Assembly (NCBI RefSeq): GCF_024159025.1
Contig: NZ_JAMYXC010000049.1
Span: forward strand, 1-64,000
DNA from: Limimaricola litoreus
GTDB taxonomy: Bacteria; Pseudomonadota; Alphaproteobacteria; Rhodobacterales; Rhodobacteraceae
Length of the DNA stretch: 64,000 bases
Direction: 5' to 3'
Shown: piece after piece, positions 1 through 7,883 of the stretch
How positions within the stretch are numbered: position 1 is the stretch's first letter
Layout: every line of letters starts with the position of its first letter
Program-made: the position numbers and the translations under genes
The notes under the pieces: model-generated
The model's input: the letters and a program-made list of their open reading frames with translations, nothing else
Told to the model about the DNA's origin: nothing
The model's database searches: none

Positions 1-275
1 GAGGCAAAGCGCGCCTCGAGCTCGAGCGGCTGCCCGAGCGCCCGCGCCCGCGCCTCGGCGGCGGCGCGATCGGGGGCCGCATCGACGGCCTGCGACAGGA
101 AGCGCAGATCGATCAGCACGGATTTTGTCATCTGTCGCGTGACGCCTTCGAAATGGCGCTGTACGAAGCTGATCGAGATCACCAGCTGCAAGGTGACCAC
201 GGGCAGCAGCAGGATCAGCGCGGCCCGGCCCTGCAGGCCGCGCGGCATCCATCGTTTCAACCAATCAAACGCCAT
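1..275 (-). CDS. EnvZ-like sensor histidine kinase, N-terminal part only
   Basis: The gene starts at an ATG on the minus strand at 275 and runs off the left edge, leaving about 91 codons. The protein opens with a basic stretch (MAFDWLKRWMPRG), then a hydrophobic membrane segment (ALILLLPVVTLQLVISISF), then a periplasmic segment beginning VQRHFEGVTRQM. That RHFE-V-RQM pattern after the first membrane helix is what I recognise from Rhodobacteraceae EnvZ/osmosensor-type histidine kinases. The catalytic half lies outside the window, so the call rests on the N-terminus alone. It is divergent from the MBL hydrolase, with only 36 bp between the two starts. Confidence 0.6.
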   Translation of the reverse strand, partial: MAFDWLKRWMPRGLQGRAALILLLPVVTLQLVISISFVQRHFEGVTRQMTKSVLIDLRFLSQAVDAAPDRAAAEARARALGQPLELEARFA

Positions 276-311
276 GGGGCAGGCTAGCCGCCCGGGCCGG
301 AAAGGAAAAGC

Positions 312-1193
312 ATGACCGACGCTCCGCTGGCAGAACTTGAACCGGGGCTGATGCGCCTGCGCGCGCCCAACCCCTCGCCGATGACCGGCCCGGGCACGAA
401 CAGCTATGTCGTGGGTCACGCGCGCCTCGCCATCATCGATCCGGGCCCCGACGATCCGGCGCATCTGCGGGCGCTCCTGTCGGTGATTGGCGGCCGGCCA
501 GTCGAGGCGATCCTGGTCACCCACGCGCATCTCGATCATTCGGCCCTCGCCCCCGCTCTGGCGCGGGCCACGGGCGCGCCGGTCTGCGGATATGGCCCCG
601 CCACCGCAGGGCGCAGCGCGGTAATGCGCCGGCTGGCCGATGCGGGAATCGGCGGCGGAGAGGGTCTCGATGACGCCTTCGCCCCCGACATGCGGCTGGG
701 CGATGGCGCGCGCGTGACCCTCAGCCAGACACCGCTGACGGCGCTGCACCTGCCTGGCCACATGGCGGGGCACCTGTGCTTCGACTGGTGCGGCGCGGTG
801 TTCTCGGGCGATCTCGTGATGGGCTGGTCGAGCACGCTGATCTCCCCGCCCGATGGCGATCTCGCCGCCTTCCGCCGCTCCTGCGACCGGCTGCGCGCCC
901 ACGCGCCCCGGCGGCTCTACCCCGGCCACGGTGACCCGATCGACGCGCCCGGCGAGAGGATCGACTGGCTGCTGGCCCACCGCGCCGCGCGCGAGGCGCA
1001 GATCCGCGCCGCGCTGCGGGACGGCCCGCTCAATCCTGCCGAGCTGACGCGGCGGCTCTATGCCGAATTGCCTGCCACGCTCCATCCTGCGGCCCGTCGC
1101 AACGTCCTCGCTCATCTCATTGATCTCATGGAGCGAAACCTTGTCACTCCGAGCGACGGCGACCTGGATGGCGCCCGCTTCACGCTGACGTGA
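312..1193 (+). CDS. MBL-fold metallo-hydrolase
   Basis: A 293-residue metallo-beta-lactamase-fold enzyme. The zinc motif THAHLDH lies at residues 70-76. It is followed by PGHMAGH (third-ligand region), FSGD (bridging aspartate) and YPGHGD (last histidine), so all the metal ligands of the glyoxalase II/RNase Z-like group are present. The last 60-80 residues (starting near WLLAHRAAREAQI) resemble the small winged-helix domain found at the end of LACTB2-like hydrolases. It is probably cytoplasmic because no signal peptide is visible. The substrate cannot be told from sequence. The gene belongs to the conserved chromosome just upstream of tRNA-Asn. Confidence 0.85.
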   Translation: MTDAPLAELEPGLMRLRAPNPSPMTGPGTNSYVVGHARLAIIDPGPDDPAHLRALLSVIGGRPVEAILVTHAHLDHSALAPALARATGAPVCGYGPATAGRSAVMRRLADAGIGGGEGLDDAFAPDMRLGDGARVTLSQTPLTALHLPGHMAGHLCFDWCGAVFSGDLVMGWSSTLISPPDGDLAAFRRSCDRLRAHAPRRLYPGHGDPIDAPGERIDWLLAHRAAREAQIRAALRDGPLNPAELTRRLYAELPATLHPAARRNVLAHLIDLMERNLVTPSDGDLDGARFTLT

Positions 1194-1263
1194 GGGCAGG
1201 CAAAATTTTTGCGCCGCCCCCTCTGGACACTCCCGATCCGATAACTGTATATCGCCCACATGT

Positions 1264-1338
1264 TCCGGCGTAGCTCAGCGGTAGAGCAGTTGACTGTTAA
1301 TCAATTGGTCGTAGGTTCGATCCCTACCGCCGGAGCCA
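1264..1338 (+). tRNA. tRNA-Asn (GTT), insertion site of the island
   Basis: A 72-nt cloverleaf plus an encoded CCA. The acceptor strands TCCGGCG and CGCCGGA pair perfectly. The D arm carries AGCTCAGC-GGTAGAGC, the anticodon loop CTGTTAA gives GTT (Asn), and the T arm carries GGTTCGATCC. The discriminator is G, followed by CCA at 1336-1338. The last 17 bases plus two flanking bases are repeated at 45035-45053, so this tRNA is the attachment site of the genomic island and was rebuilt intact on integration. Confidence 0.97.
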
Positions 1339-1340
1339 AC
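1322..1340 (+). repeat. attL core: 19-bp direct repeat in the tRNA-Asn 3' end
   Basis: The 19 bp CCCTACCGCCGGAGCCAAC cover the T-arm and acceptor end of tRNA-Asn and recur exactly at 45035-45053 in the same orientation. The bases on either side differ between the two copies. A tyrosine integrase begins 116 bp downstream. This is the expected layout of a left attachment site, with the intact tRNA on the attL side. Confidence 0.88.
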
Positions 1341-1423
1341 CTTCCCTAAAGCATTGAGAAGGTTGGCATATCTGCGATGAGAGTCGCAGACTGCCCCCAT
1401 CGGCACGATTCCTGTCCCCCCGC

Positions 1424-1443
1424 CTGGCACAAACGCTGGCACA
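1424..1443 (+). promoter_or_regulatory. Putative integrase arm-type sites at the left end
   Basis: Two copies of CTGGCACA start at 1424 and 1436, exactly 12 bp apart, between attL and the integrase start. A weaker copy (TCGGCACG) starts at 1400, exactly 24 bp earlier. The same octamer with the same 12-bp phase occurs next to attR at 44933-44964. Repeated short sites flanking the core at both ends are typical of the arm-binding domain of tyrosine integrases. The assignment is inference from spacing and placement. Confidence 0.55.
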
Positions 1444-1455
1444 GGAGTCGAAGAC

Positions 1456-3540
1456 ATGCAGTCTCAGGTCTCGACACAGTCACACCTCGAATATCGGCCC
1501 TCGGGCTTCCATTGGCGTCGCCGCTGGCCGCGCCGGGTTCTGAAGACCTGCACCCCATCAAGAAAAGTGTCACTCGTCCTTTCCCTTCGTTCCCACGTCC
1601 TCCCCGACGCGAAGGCCCTCGCTCAGAAGCTCACGCTTTTGAGCGACATCGCCTTCGCCGGAGTGACGGAGAGAACGATGGCGATCGCGCCCGAAATCAT
1701 GGAAAGGCTCCTCGTGGAGCTCTGTCGCTTTCTAATCGAAGCGGCTGATGCTGCGCGCGAGATGGCTCCAATGCGCACACCTGAAGTTGCGGCCTACGAG
1801 CTTGCCTGTGCGAATGCTGCCGTCGAGACGCTTCGACACGCGATCGCCATGCGCGACCGGGACGTTGCCCGCGATCCGCTTCGGGACGTCGCTGCGCGCC
1901 TTGGCATCACGCTCGATGAGGCTGATCCGGACTGGCAGCGACTGGCTTTCCGTGCGCTTCGCGTCATGCTCGACGCTCAGCAGGAGAACCTCCGTCGGGA
2001 TCACGGTGCGTTCGAGGGGCCTTCCGCGCCCCTGCAAGCCGCGCGTTCCATAGTCGATGCGGCAGTGCCTGTTCCCACCCTGCCCGTCACGCACCGGGTG
2101 CCGACAATGAGCACGACGCCCTGCGATGCGGCCGCAGTGGCACCCACGATGAGGAATCAAATTACGATCTTGAAAGCTTCCCCCCCCCCCGTCTCGCAGT
2201 CCTAGGCGGAAACTGTATCGCAGCCCCGTGTTGCCGAAATCCCAGCAGCGACAGTAACGCCCTCGCCCGAAACCACGTGCACGCCGAGGTCCTGCCCCAC
2301 CATTGAGAAGGGTTCAGAGGCCTATATTGAGGCGCGCAGCCAAGGCTACAGGACCTTCAAGGCTACCGAACAGGCGAATGAAAAGGCCGGAAAAAGCTGG
2401 GCACGGAACACCGGGCCGAACGTCCGTTCGACCGCCCGCCTTTTCTCCCGAATTCTTGGAGACAAACCCTTCGATCAGATCACCGATCAGGAACTGACGG
2501 CTGCGTGGGAGCTCGTCGCCCGCGTGCCGCATAACTACCAGGCCAAAACGAGCAAGAAGTCGCCGCAGGAAGCCGCCGACGACGCCGATGCAACCGAAAA
2601 GCATAACGCGGAAATCACTCGTGCTAAGCTGCAAAAGAAAGGGGCCAGCCCTGGCAAGATCGAATCCGAGATCCTGAAAGGGCGTATCAAGCGCCTGCGG
2701 ACGGCGACGATCTATCGTCACATGCAGGGCTTCCAGCGCATGTGCGTCTTCCATGTAAAGAAGGGTCATCTCGCGAAGAACATCATGGAAGACCATATCT
2801 GGGAGAGTGCAGAGTGTGAGCGCCGGGAGATCCTTCAAGAAGATAACGAGCGCCTGACCTGGTGCGGCAAGCTCGACGGGCTGTTCCGCAGCCCGATCTT
2901 TCAGGACAAGCTCGAAGATGTGGGCGATCCGATGTATTGGGCTCCGCTAATCGCGGTCCATATGGGTTTGCGAAGCGAGGAGATTCTACAGCTCTACCTC
3001 AGCGACATCCAGGTGATCGACGACGTGCCCTGCATCGTGCTGAAGCAGGGCCCAGGCCAGAGCCTGAAGAGCAAGGCTTCGCGCCGCACTATCCCGATCC
3101 ACGACAACCTGCTGAAGCTGGGCTTCATGCAGCTCGTTGCAATGCTCGAGCGTGCGGGCGAACCTCGCCTGTTCCCATGGCTCGAGCGGAGCGAAAATAA
3201 AAAGACCTACACGGAGACCTTCTCCAAGCGGTTCACAAGGTATCGTCAGGACCACAAGATCTACGATGCGCAGCGCGACTTTCATAGCTTCCGCACGACG
3301 TTCAACCACCTGCTGATCCAAGCTGAACGCCAGGACTCGCATCGGCGCGCGCTGATGGGGCACGTCGAGCACGACATCGGCATCACCAACTACAACCCGG
3401 GCGGCTTCTCGATGGCAACGCTCAGGGATTGCGTCAATTCCGTCGTGGTAAATATCTCGATGATCCGGTCGCCTTTCGCCTCCGTCGGCTCTGCACATAT
3501 CACCGACCTTGCCGCGCATCGGGTCCTGTCCCATGCGTAG
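1456..3540 (+). pseudogene. Island tyrosine integrase with an in-frame amber stop
   Basis: One continuous reading frame of 695 codon positions from ATG 1456 (AGGAG at 1443-1447) to 3540 is interrupted only by a TAG at 2203-2205. The N-terminal part (249 aa) resembles the N-terminal domain of Rhodobacteraceae integrases, with WRRRWP near its start. The frame stays open after the TAG and leads into a core-binding domain and a catalytic domain. The catalytic domain has R in HMGLRSEE, H-x-x-R in FHSFR (about 3281-3297), H in LMGH, and the nucleophile Tyr at 3391 (NYNP). An 11-base C run lies just before the stop. It may be a pseudogene, be read through, or be made as two pieces. Confidence 0.8.
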
Positions 3541-3573
3541 GAGTAACCCGCCCGCCGGGACCATGTGAGGGTT

Positions 3574-3600
3574 GTTGGCGCCCCAAAACGGGGCGCCAAC
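3574..3600. terminator. Strong hairpin between convergent genes
   Basis: GTTGGCGCCCC and GGGGCGCCAAC form a perfect 11-bp stem around the loop AAAAC. It sits between the integrase end (3540) and the convergent small-protein gene end (3607), so it probably acts as a bidirectional terminator. No long U tract follows on either strand. Confidence 0.65.
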
Positions 3601-3606
3601 ACCTCT

Positions 3607-3966
3607 TCAGGCTGGCTCGAGGATGCCCAGGAGATCGGTCAGCCGGGCGCCGGCCCAGCGGATCGCGGCATGGGCGTCTCGCGGTCCAAGACCCGCGAAC
3701 ATCATGTGCTCGACGACCGCCAGAGGAATGCTGTCCAGGCCATTGAGAACCTGAATCAGTTCGTTACCCAGCCCTTCCAGGTCCTGCGTTTGTGCCGCAG
3801 CAAGCCGCGCCGCGTTGCGCACGGCATCGGCCGCTTCGAATTCACCGAGCGTCTCCAGTAGCTCGATGAGTGCTTCCTCCTCGCGCGCGAGGAAATCCCC
3901 GATCTCGGCAACTTTCGGGTTATTGGCATGCGCCTTGATGGCGATGTCGGAGGTAGTGTTTAGCAT
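3607..3966 (-). CDS. Small helical protein of unknown function (copy 1)
   Basis: A 119-residue protein. I chose the ATG at 3966 because AGGAG lies about 6 bases upstream; a longer frame to 3999 has no such site. It is rich in Ala, Leu and Glu and is predicted all-helical, with no signal peptide or membrane segment. Its centre (ALIELLETLG-x3-AADAV and LIQVLNGL) and its end (AIRW-x-G-x3-DLL) match the neighbouring gene 4087-4446, which is also exactly 119 residues, so the two are paralogues. It is last of three collinear minus-strand genes that run toward the integrase. I do not recognise a family; structural or adaptor roles are possible but unsupported. Confidence 0.6.
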   Translation of the reverse strand: MLNTTSDIAIKAHANNPKVAEIGDFLAREEEALIELLETLGEFEAADAVRNAARLAAAQTQDLEGLGNELIQVLNGLDSIPLAVVEHMMFAGLGPRDAHAAIRWAGARLTDLLGILEPA

Positions 3967-4086
3967 GGAGCACTCCTGTGTGCTGACAGCCGACGGCAAT
4001 GGCCGTCCGTTGATCTGCTGTCGTCAAGATGGGCGGCATGACGCACGCCCCGGCCTGCTCATGGCGAGCCGATCGCCAGTTCCGGA

Positions 4087-4446
4087 TCAGGAGGGAAACC
4101 GGCTCAGGATTTCAGATACCTGCCGGCCATACCAATTGACGGCACCGTGGAGGTTTTCCGCGGCTTGAGGGGGCCTGCCGGCTGTGTCGAGCGTTTCGCA
4201 AGACGTATTCGAAAGTCCGTCGAGCACCATGCTGAGAAGCGCCCCGATACGGTTTGCATCTCGGATGTTGCAGTTGCAGAGTTCGACAATCGCTGCCACG
4301 GCGGCAGCGGCCGAAGGCTGCCCGCAGAGTTCCAGGAGTTCGTAGAGCGCCGCACTCTCGATACTCATCATGCCAGAGAGTTCTCGGTATATCACTTCCG
4401 GATCGGCGGCGCCCCAGAGGTGAGCGGCATCAGCTGCGGTCTGCAT
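4087..4446 (-). CDS. Small helical protein of unknown function (copy 2)
   Basis: A 119-residue protein. The ATG at 4446 is preceded by GGGGAG. The motif ALYELLELCG-x3-AAAAV followed by L-x2-VLDGL aligns with ALIELLETLG-x3-AADAV and L-x2-VLNGL of gene 3607-3966. Both end in an A-(V/I)-x-W-x-G-x3-(D/E)-(L/I)-L helix. It carries four cysteines (LCG, LCNC, TSC) that its paralogue lacks. No membrane segment or export signal is visible. It has its own ribosome site and is separated from both neighbours by about 110-120 bp, so the three may be independently regulated. Function unknown. Confidence 0.6.
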   Translation of the reverse strand: MQTAADAAHLWGAADPEVIYRELSGMMSIESAALYELLELCGQPSAAAAVAAIVELCNCNIRDANRIGALLSMVLDGLSNTSCETLDTAGRPPQAAENLHGAVNWYGRQVSEILSRFPS

Positions 4447-4510
4447 CTCGGTGTCTCCCCTGACGGCAGTCCGCGACGTTGATCGCACATTGTCTTCTAC
4501 CGTCGTCAAT

Positions 4511-4538
4511 CGCTGCCGGCAGGAGCGGGCCGGCAGCG
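4511..4538. terminator. GC-rich hairpin after the third small-protein gene
   Basis: CGCTGCCGGC and GCCGGCAGCG pair over 10 bp around an 8-base loop, 17 bp past the stop codon of the minus-strand gene 4555-4947. The placement suggests a terminator or an RNA-stabilising stem. There is no U tract. Confidence 0.4.
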
Positions 4539-4554
4539 TGGGCGTGGCGCGGGA

Positions 4555-4947
4555 TTACGCCGCTGCCCGGCGCGATGCAGGGCGGTGATCCGTAGTTGCC
4601 CTTTCGAGTGCATCACGCAATCCGTCCGTCAGCACGCAGATCTCTTCCACAATGGAATCGCACGGGTCGATTTCCGCGAAGCGCGCAGCTTCTTCCCGAG
4701 TCTCGTCGTGAACGTGCTCGAGCGAAAGTAGATCGAGCAGCGCCACGAAGTTGTTCTGGGTGCGCCGTGTGGGAACGATTTCAGGCGCAAGGCTATCGAG
4801 CGCATCGAGCGCCAGACGAGTTCCAGGGCGCCCGCCGAGACGCTCGGCAGCGTTGATCATGGCGTCCCGATGGGCATCGGCAAACTGCCGGAGGGGCGCG
4901 AAGAGATTAACGTTGGCGGATGTGTTGGGACTGATTTGGTCGAACAT
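4555..4947 (-). CDS. Small helical protein of unknown function (copy 3, divergent)
   Basis: A 130-residue protein starting at the ATG at 4947, with GGAGGA 6-7 bases upstream. A TTG 12 bases further upstream overlaps that ribosome site and is less likely. It is hydrophilic and helical, with an Ala/Arg-rich tail (RPASRRAAA). The segment AAERLGGRPGTRLALDALDSL has the size and pattern of the ELLE-x2-G helix pair of its two neighbours, but similarity is weak. It comes first of the three collinear genes. Function unknown; it may be a diverged member of the same family. Confidence 0.55.
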   Translation of the reverse strand: MFDQISPNTSANVNLFAPLRQFADAHRDAMINAAERLGGRPGTRLALDALDSLAPEIVPTRRTQNNFVALLDLLSLEHVHDETREEAARFAEIDPCDSIVEEICVLTDGLRDALERATTDHRPASRRAAA

Positions 4948-5038
4948 GATGTCCTCCAATTCGAGGGTCCGGCTCTCGGCCGGGTCAAGATCGTCCCGTG
5001 CTTCTTTCCTTTTCTATGCGCCTTTCAGGCCGCCTTAC

Positions 5039-5070
5039 CGGTTCAGCTCTCACACTGAGGGGCTGAACCG
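5039..5070. promoter_or_regulatory. Inverted repeat upstream of the small-protein cluster
   Basis: CGGTTCAGC and GCTGAACCG form a perfect 9-bp inverted repeat with a 14-base spacer. It lies about 90 bp upstream of the ATG at 4947 and 109 bp past the end of the degraded integrase 5179-6414. It could be an operator for the small-protein genes or a terminator of the integrase; nothing in the sequence decides. Confidence 0.35.
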
Positions 5071-5178
5071 AGAAGGTGGCCTTGGCGCGCTCGTCCAGAC
5101 TGTTTTCGCTGCCTCACAAACTCGACCCTTGCACAAGCAAGCGAGACATCCCCGTCCCACTGCATGCAACAGCTGTGT

Positions 5179-6414
5179 CTACGCCTGGTCCGGGTCGAGC
5201 TTTCTCAGACTCTCCCACTTGGCGGCCTGCCTCATGGCCGCGAGCGCTTGGCGGCCAGCCTTTACAGCACGAGTTCGTCTATTTTTCTCATGATATTCCG
5301 AAGCCGTCCGCCCGCCGCCTCTCTGGCCGCAGAGGGCGAGAGCCATCTAGGTCCTATCGGTCTCGCTGTCGAAAGCCAGTTGATGCCACAGGGTGCGCAC
5401 GATGTGCTCGCCGGTGCCGACATGCTCATACCAGCGTCCGATATCCATTCGGCTGTCAGAGCGGTCTTCCCTCCGTCGCGAGAGAAGAGCGGCGATCCCA
5501 ACCGCGCATCGTAACCGCGCCAGAGGTTGCCACCGGGCGCCTCGAGCACAAGAAGCTCGTCGAGAAACTCCGACAGCTCAGGCCACAACTCGGAGCGCTC
5601 ATAGTCGCCATTCGTCTTCTGGGTCACAAGGGCCATCGACCAGCCGGTCGCATCCCTTGTAATTTCGTGGCCGATGCGCAAACGCCAGAGATCGCTGATC
5701 CTGAGGGGGGCGGCAACTGCCAGTGCCAACGCTGCGGCATGCAGGGCAAGCAGATATCGCCGCGATGTGCCAGCCTTGTGCGCGCGGCTCTTGGCGAGAA
5801 GCTTCTCGGCGAGCGTCCAGACTTTACCAATATCGGTCGGATTGTTCAGCAGCCAGGTGTGCTTTCTCTTCCTCTTTAGCCGGCCGATGCGAGCATAGCG
5901 AGACGCTTGCTTGGTAAGCCGCTTGCGAAGGCACTTGTTTTCTTCCCGGTATGAGAGGAATTCGACGATCTTCCGCAGTTGCATGGACAACCCGGTCTCG
6001 GCCTGCCCTCGGCCCTCCTGCCGCTCGATCCACAGGCGGACGCTACCGGTATCCAGAGCCGGCTCACGGTTCTCGTCGCGGCAGACCTTGGCGATACAGC
6101 GCAGCACGTATTGGATGTCCTTGATTTGCGACGACGCCGGCGGGGAAGTGTCGCCAAGGTCAATCATGCCAGTGTCGATGTCTGTGCGTCGCCGATGCAT
6201 TTCTGACAGAGTGGTCCGCCAATCTTGTGGGAGATCATGCGGCGGAACGGATAGCGTGCGCGCGATACTGCGCGTGCCCTTCGAGACCTTTGGCTTGTCG
6301 CGCAACCTTTTTTCGCGCTTCATCTCAGAGATTACCCGCACCAGGGGTCCGCACTGTTGAGGCGCGGCGTCCGAGAGGACATCCCGCAGCCTTTCGAGGC
6401 TCGAGAGGGGCATT
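5179..6414 (-). pseudogene. Second tyrosine integrase, frameshifted and with an amber stop
   Basis: The frame from 6414 to about 5440 encodes an integrase of the Rhodobacteraceae type (KVSKGTRSIARTLSVPP, AAPLRISDLWRLRIG with the first catalytic Arg). Near 5440 the frame shifts by one base. In the other frame the catalytic half continues: GTGEHIVRTLWHQ (H-x-x-R) and ALCGQ, then an EYH tyrosine region, ending at 5179. That frame has a TAG at 5347-5349 between DRT and MALAL, where I recall a Trp in homologues. The ATG at 6414 lies inside the end of an IS5 fragment, so the original start may have been altered. It is non-functional as it stands. Confidence 0.75.
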
Positions 6415-6580
6415 GTTGCAGAACTCCCTGCCCGACGGTTTCCAGCGCGGATCGGCCGCATAGATGGGCGGCATGACGAAGCCCATGCCTGCCCGCCACC
6501 GCACGACGAACTGGTCCGCCTACAACGCGGCGCTGCGCAAGCGCGGCTCTCTGCTGATCTGGCTGGACCGGGAGATGACG
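6410..6580 (+). mobile_element. IS5-family fragment A (left end only)
   Basis: This 171-bp piece begins GGCATTGTTGCAGAACTC and carries the first 36 codons of a transposase (start at 6473). It matches the left end of the full copy at 25485-26535 at nearly every position. It stops where the IS3 element begins (6581), and the rest of the IS5 copy is missing on the far side. It is therefore an older insertion cut by the IS3 element or by a linked deletion. Confidence 0.85.
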
Positions 6581-6614
6581 TGGCCTGCCCCTATCGGGTG
6601 GTCCCGTTTCAGTC

Positions 6615-7457
6615 TTAGTGCATGACCGGCCTCGGAGCCACTCTTGGTGCGTTGGGCGGGGGTGATCCACCTTCGTTTGAGGGCCATTGAACGGCTGCTG
6701 GCACGGGTGGGCGGTATCCCAGAGACGAGTGGGGCCGCGCCGTATTGTAATGGACCCGCCATGCCTCGATCACGACGCGCGCCTCGGAGAGCGAGTAGAA
6801 TATCTCGCCATCCAACAGCTCGTCGCGCAGCTTCGAATTGAAGCTCTCGCAGTAGCCGTTCTCCCATGGGCTGCCGGGCTCGATGAAAGCCGTTTTCGCA
6901 CCGACGGCATCGATCCAGCCCCGGACGGCTTTGGCGATAAATTCCGGGCCATTATCTGATCGAACATGGCTTGGCACACCTCGCAGAATGAAGAGGTCGG
7001 TCAAGACGTCGATCACGGCGGTCGAGTTGAGCTTCCGGTCGATCCGGATCGCCAGGCATTCCCGGGTGAACTCGTCGACGACGTTGAGCATGCGGAACTT
7101 CCTTCCGTCATGGGTCCGGCTCTCGACGAAGTCGTAGGACCAGACACGGTTTGGCCGTTCTGGTCGCAAACGGATGCACGACCCGTCGCCGAGCCAAAGC
7201 CGACCTTTCTTCGGTTGCTTCTGCGGGACCTTCAGCCCCTCCCGCCGCCAGATCCGCTCGACCCGCTTCACGTTCACTGCCCATCCAGCCTCCCGGAGGA
7301 GCGCGGTGATGCGACGGTAGCCGTAGCGGCCAAACTGGCCGGCGAGCGCGATGATGTTCGCAGTCAGCGCATCTTCATCGGCCCGTCCGCGCGGCGTCTT
7401 CCGCTGTGTCGAGCGGTGCTGCCCAAGCACGCGACAGGCAAACCGCTCGCTCGCCAT
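6615..7457 (-). CDS. IS3-family transposase orfB (DDE integrase domain)
   Basis: The catalytic part of the IS3 transposase, about 280 residues downstream of an internal ATG. In the OrfAB fusion it is entered by a -1 frameshift at 7547-7553, and its frame extends upstream to that point. The DDE core is visible: VWSYDFVES (first Asp), SDNGPEF (second Asp) and SPWENGYCESFN (Glu), then RPHSSLGYRPP at the end. Close to the start of the domain, between VRQKLR and SERFACRVLGQ, it carries about 13 extra residues (GEPWSAIGPRTMA). I do not expect these in the family; they are encoded by the hairpin at 7453-7485. Activity is therefore uncertain. Confidence 0.9.
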   Translation of the reverse strand: MASERFACRVLGQHRSTQRKTPRGRADEDALTANIIALAGQFGRYGYRRITALLREAGWAVNVKRVERIWRREGLKVPQKQPKKGRLWLGDGSCIRLRPERPNRVWSYDFVESRTHDGRKFRMLNVVDEFTRECLAIRIDRKLNSTAVIDVLTDLFILRGVPSHVRSDNGPEFIAKAVRGWIDAVGAKTAFIEPGSPWENGYCESFNSKLRDELLDGEIFYSLSEARVVIEAWRVHYNTARPHSSLGYRPPVPAAVQWPSNEGGSPPPNAPRVAPRPVMH

Positions 7458-7485
7458 TGTCCTCGGACCGATAGCGGACCATGGC
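7453..7485 (-). repeat. Hairpin micro-insertion inside IS3 orfB (copy 1 of 3)
   Basis: On the minus strand, GCCATGGTCC and GGACAATGGC form a 10-bp stem with one mismatch around a 13-base loop. The core CCGCTATCGGTCCGAGG is shared, with at most two differences in 17 bases, with hairpins inside the IS256 transposase (43858-43894) and an IS5 transposase (45624-45656). Here it encodes in-frame SAIGPRTMA. The octamer TGGCGAGC occurs on both sides of it, 35 bp apart. Confidence 0.7.
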
Positions 7486-7540
7486 TCGCCACGGAGCTTT
7501 TGCCGGACGTGGTCGATACAGGCACGGCGGCGGGCGGGGC

Positions 7541-7819
7541 TCAGAAGTTTCCCGAGGCCGCCTCCTTCAGGATCAGCTTCTCAAGCGTCAGGTCGGAGAC
7601 GGCTTTGCGCAGCCGCTCGTTCTCCTTCTCGAGCTCTTTCAAGCGCTTCACCTGGTTGGTCTTCAGGCCGCCGAACTCCTTGCGCCACCGGTAATACGTG
7701 AACTGCGTCACGCCGATGGTGCGCACGGCTTCAGACGCCGTCCGGCCTTGTGATACCAAGACGTCGACCTGCCGGAGCTTCACGACGATCTCTTCCGGCT
7801 TGTGCTTCTTATGGGGCAT
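7541..7819 (-). CDS. IS3-family transposase orfA (helix-turn-helix)
   Basis: A 92-residue protein from the ATG at 7819 (AGGA just upstream). It has the IS3 OrfA helix-turn-helix (KPEEIVVKLRQ, GRTASEAVRTIGVTQFTYYRWRKEFGG) and a leucine-zipper-like tail (VKRLKELEKENERLRKAVSDL). It binds the element ends. Its last codons overlap the slippery heptamer G-GGA-AAC, and the orfB frame continues open beyond it. Confidence 0.92.
   Translation of the reverse strand: MPHKKHKPEEIVVKLRQVDVLVSQGRTASEAVRTIGVTQFTYYRWRKEFGGLKTNQVKRLKELEKENERLRKAVSDLTLEKLILKEAASGNF
7547..7553 (-). other. Programmed -1 frameshift heptamer of the IS3 element
   Basis: On the minus strand the last codons of orfA read TCG GGA AAC TTC TGA. 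The heptamer G GGA AAC has the X-XXY-YYZ form used for -1 slippage, two codons before the stop. The -1 frame runs open into orfB (GKLLSPARRRA...), giving the OrfAB transposase. Confidence 0.75.
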
Positions 7820-7883
7820 TCCTGCGTCCTCCAACTGGCTCGAAAGCCTACTTCAGGAAGGACCACTTTTCAGGGGGCAGGCC

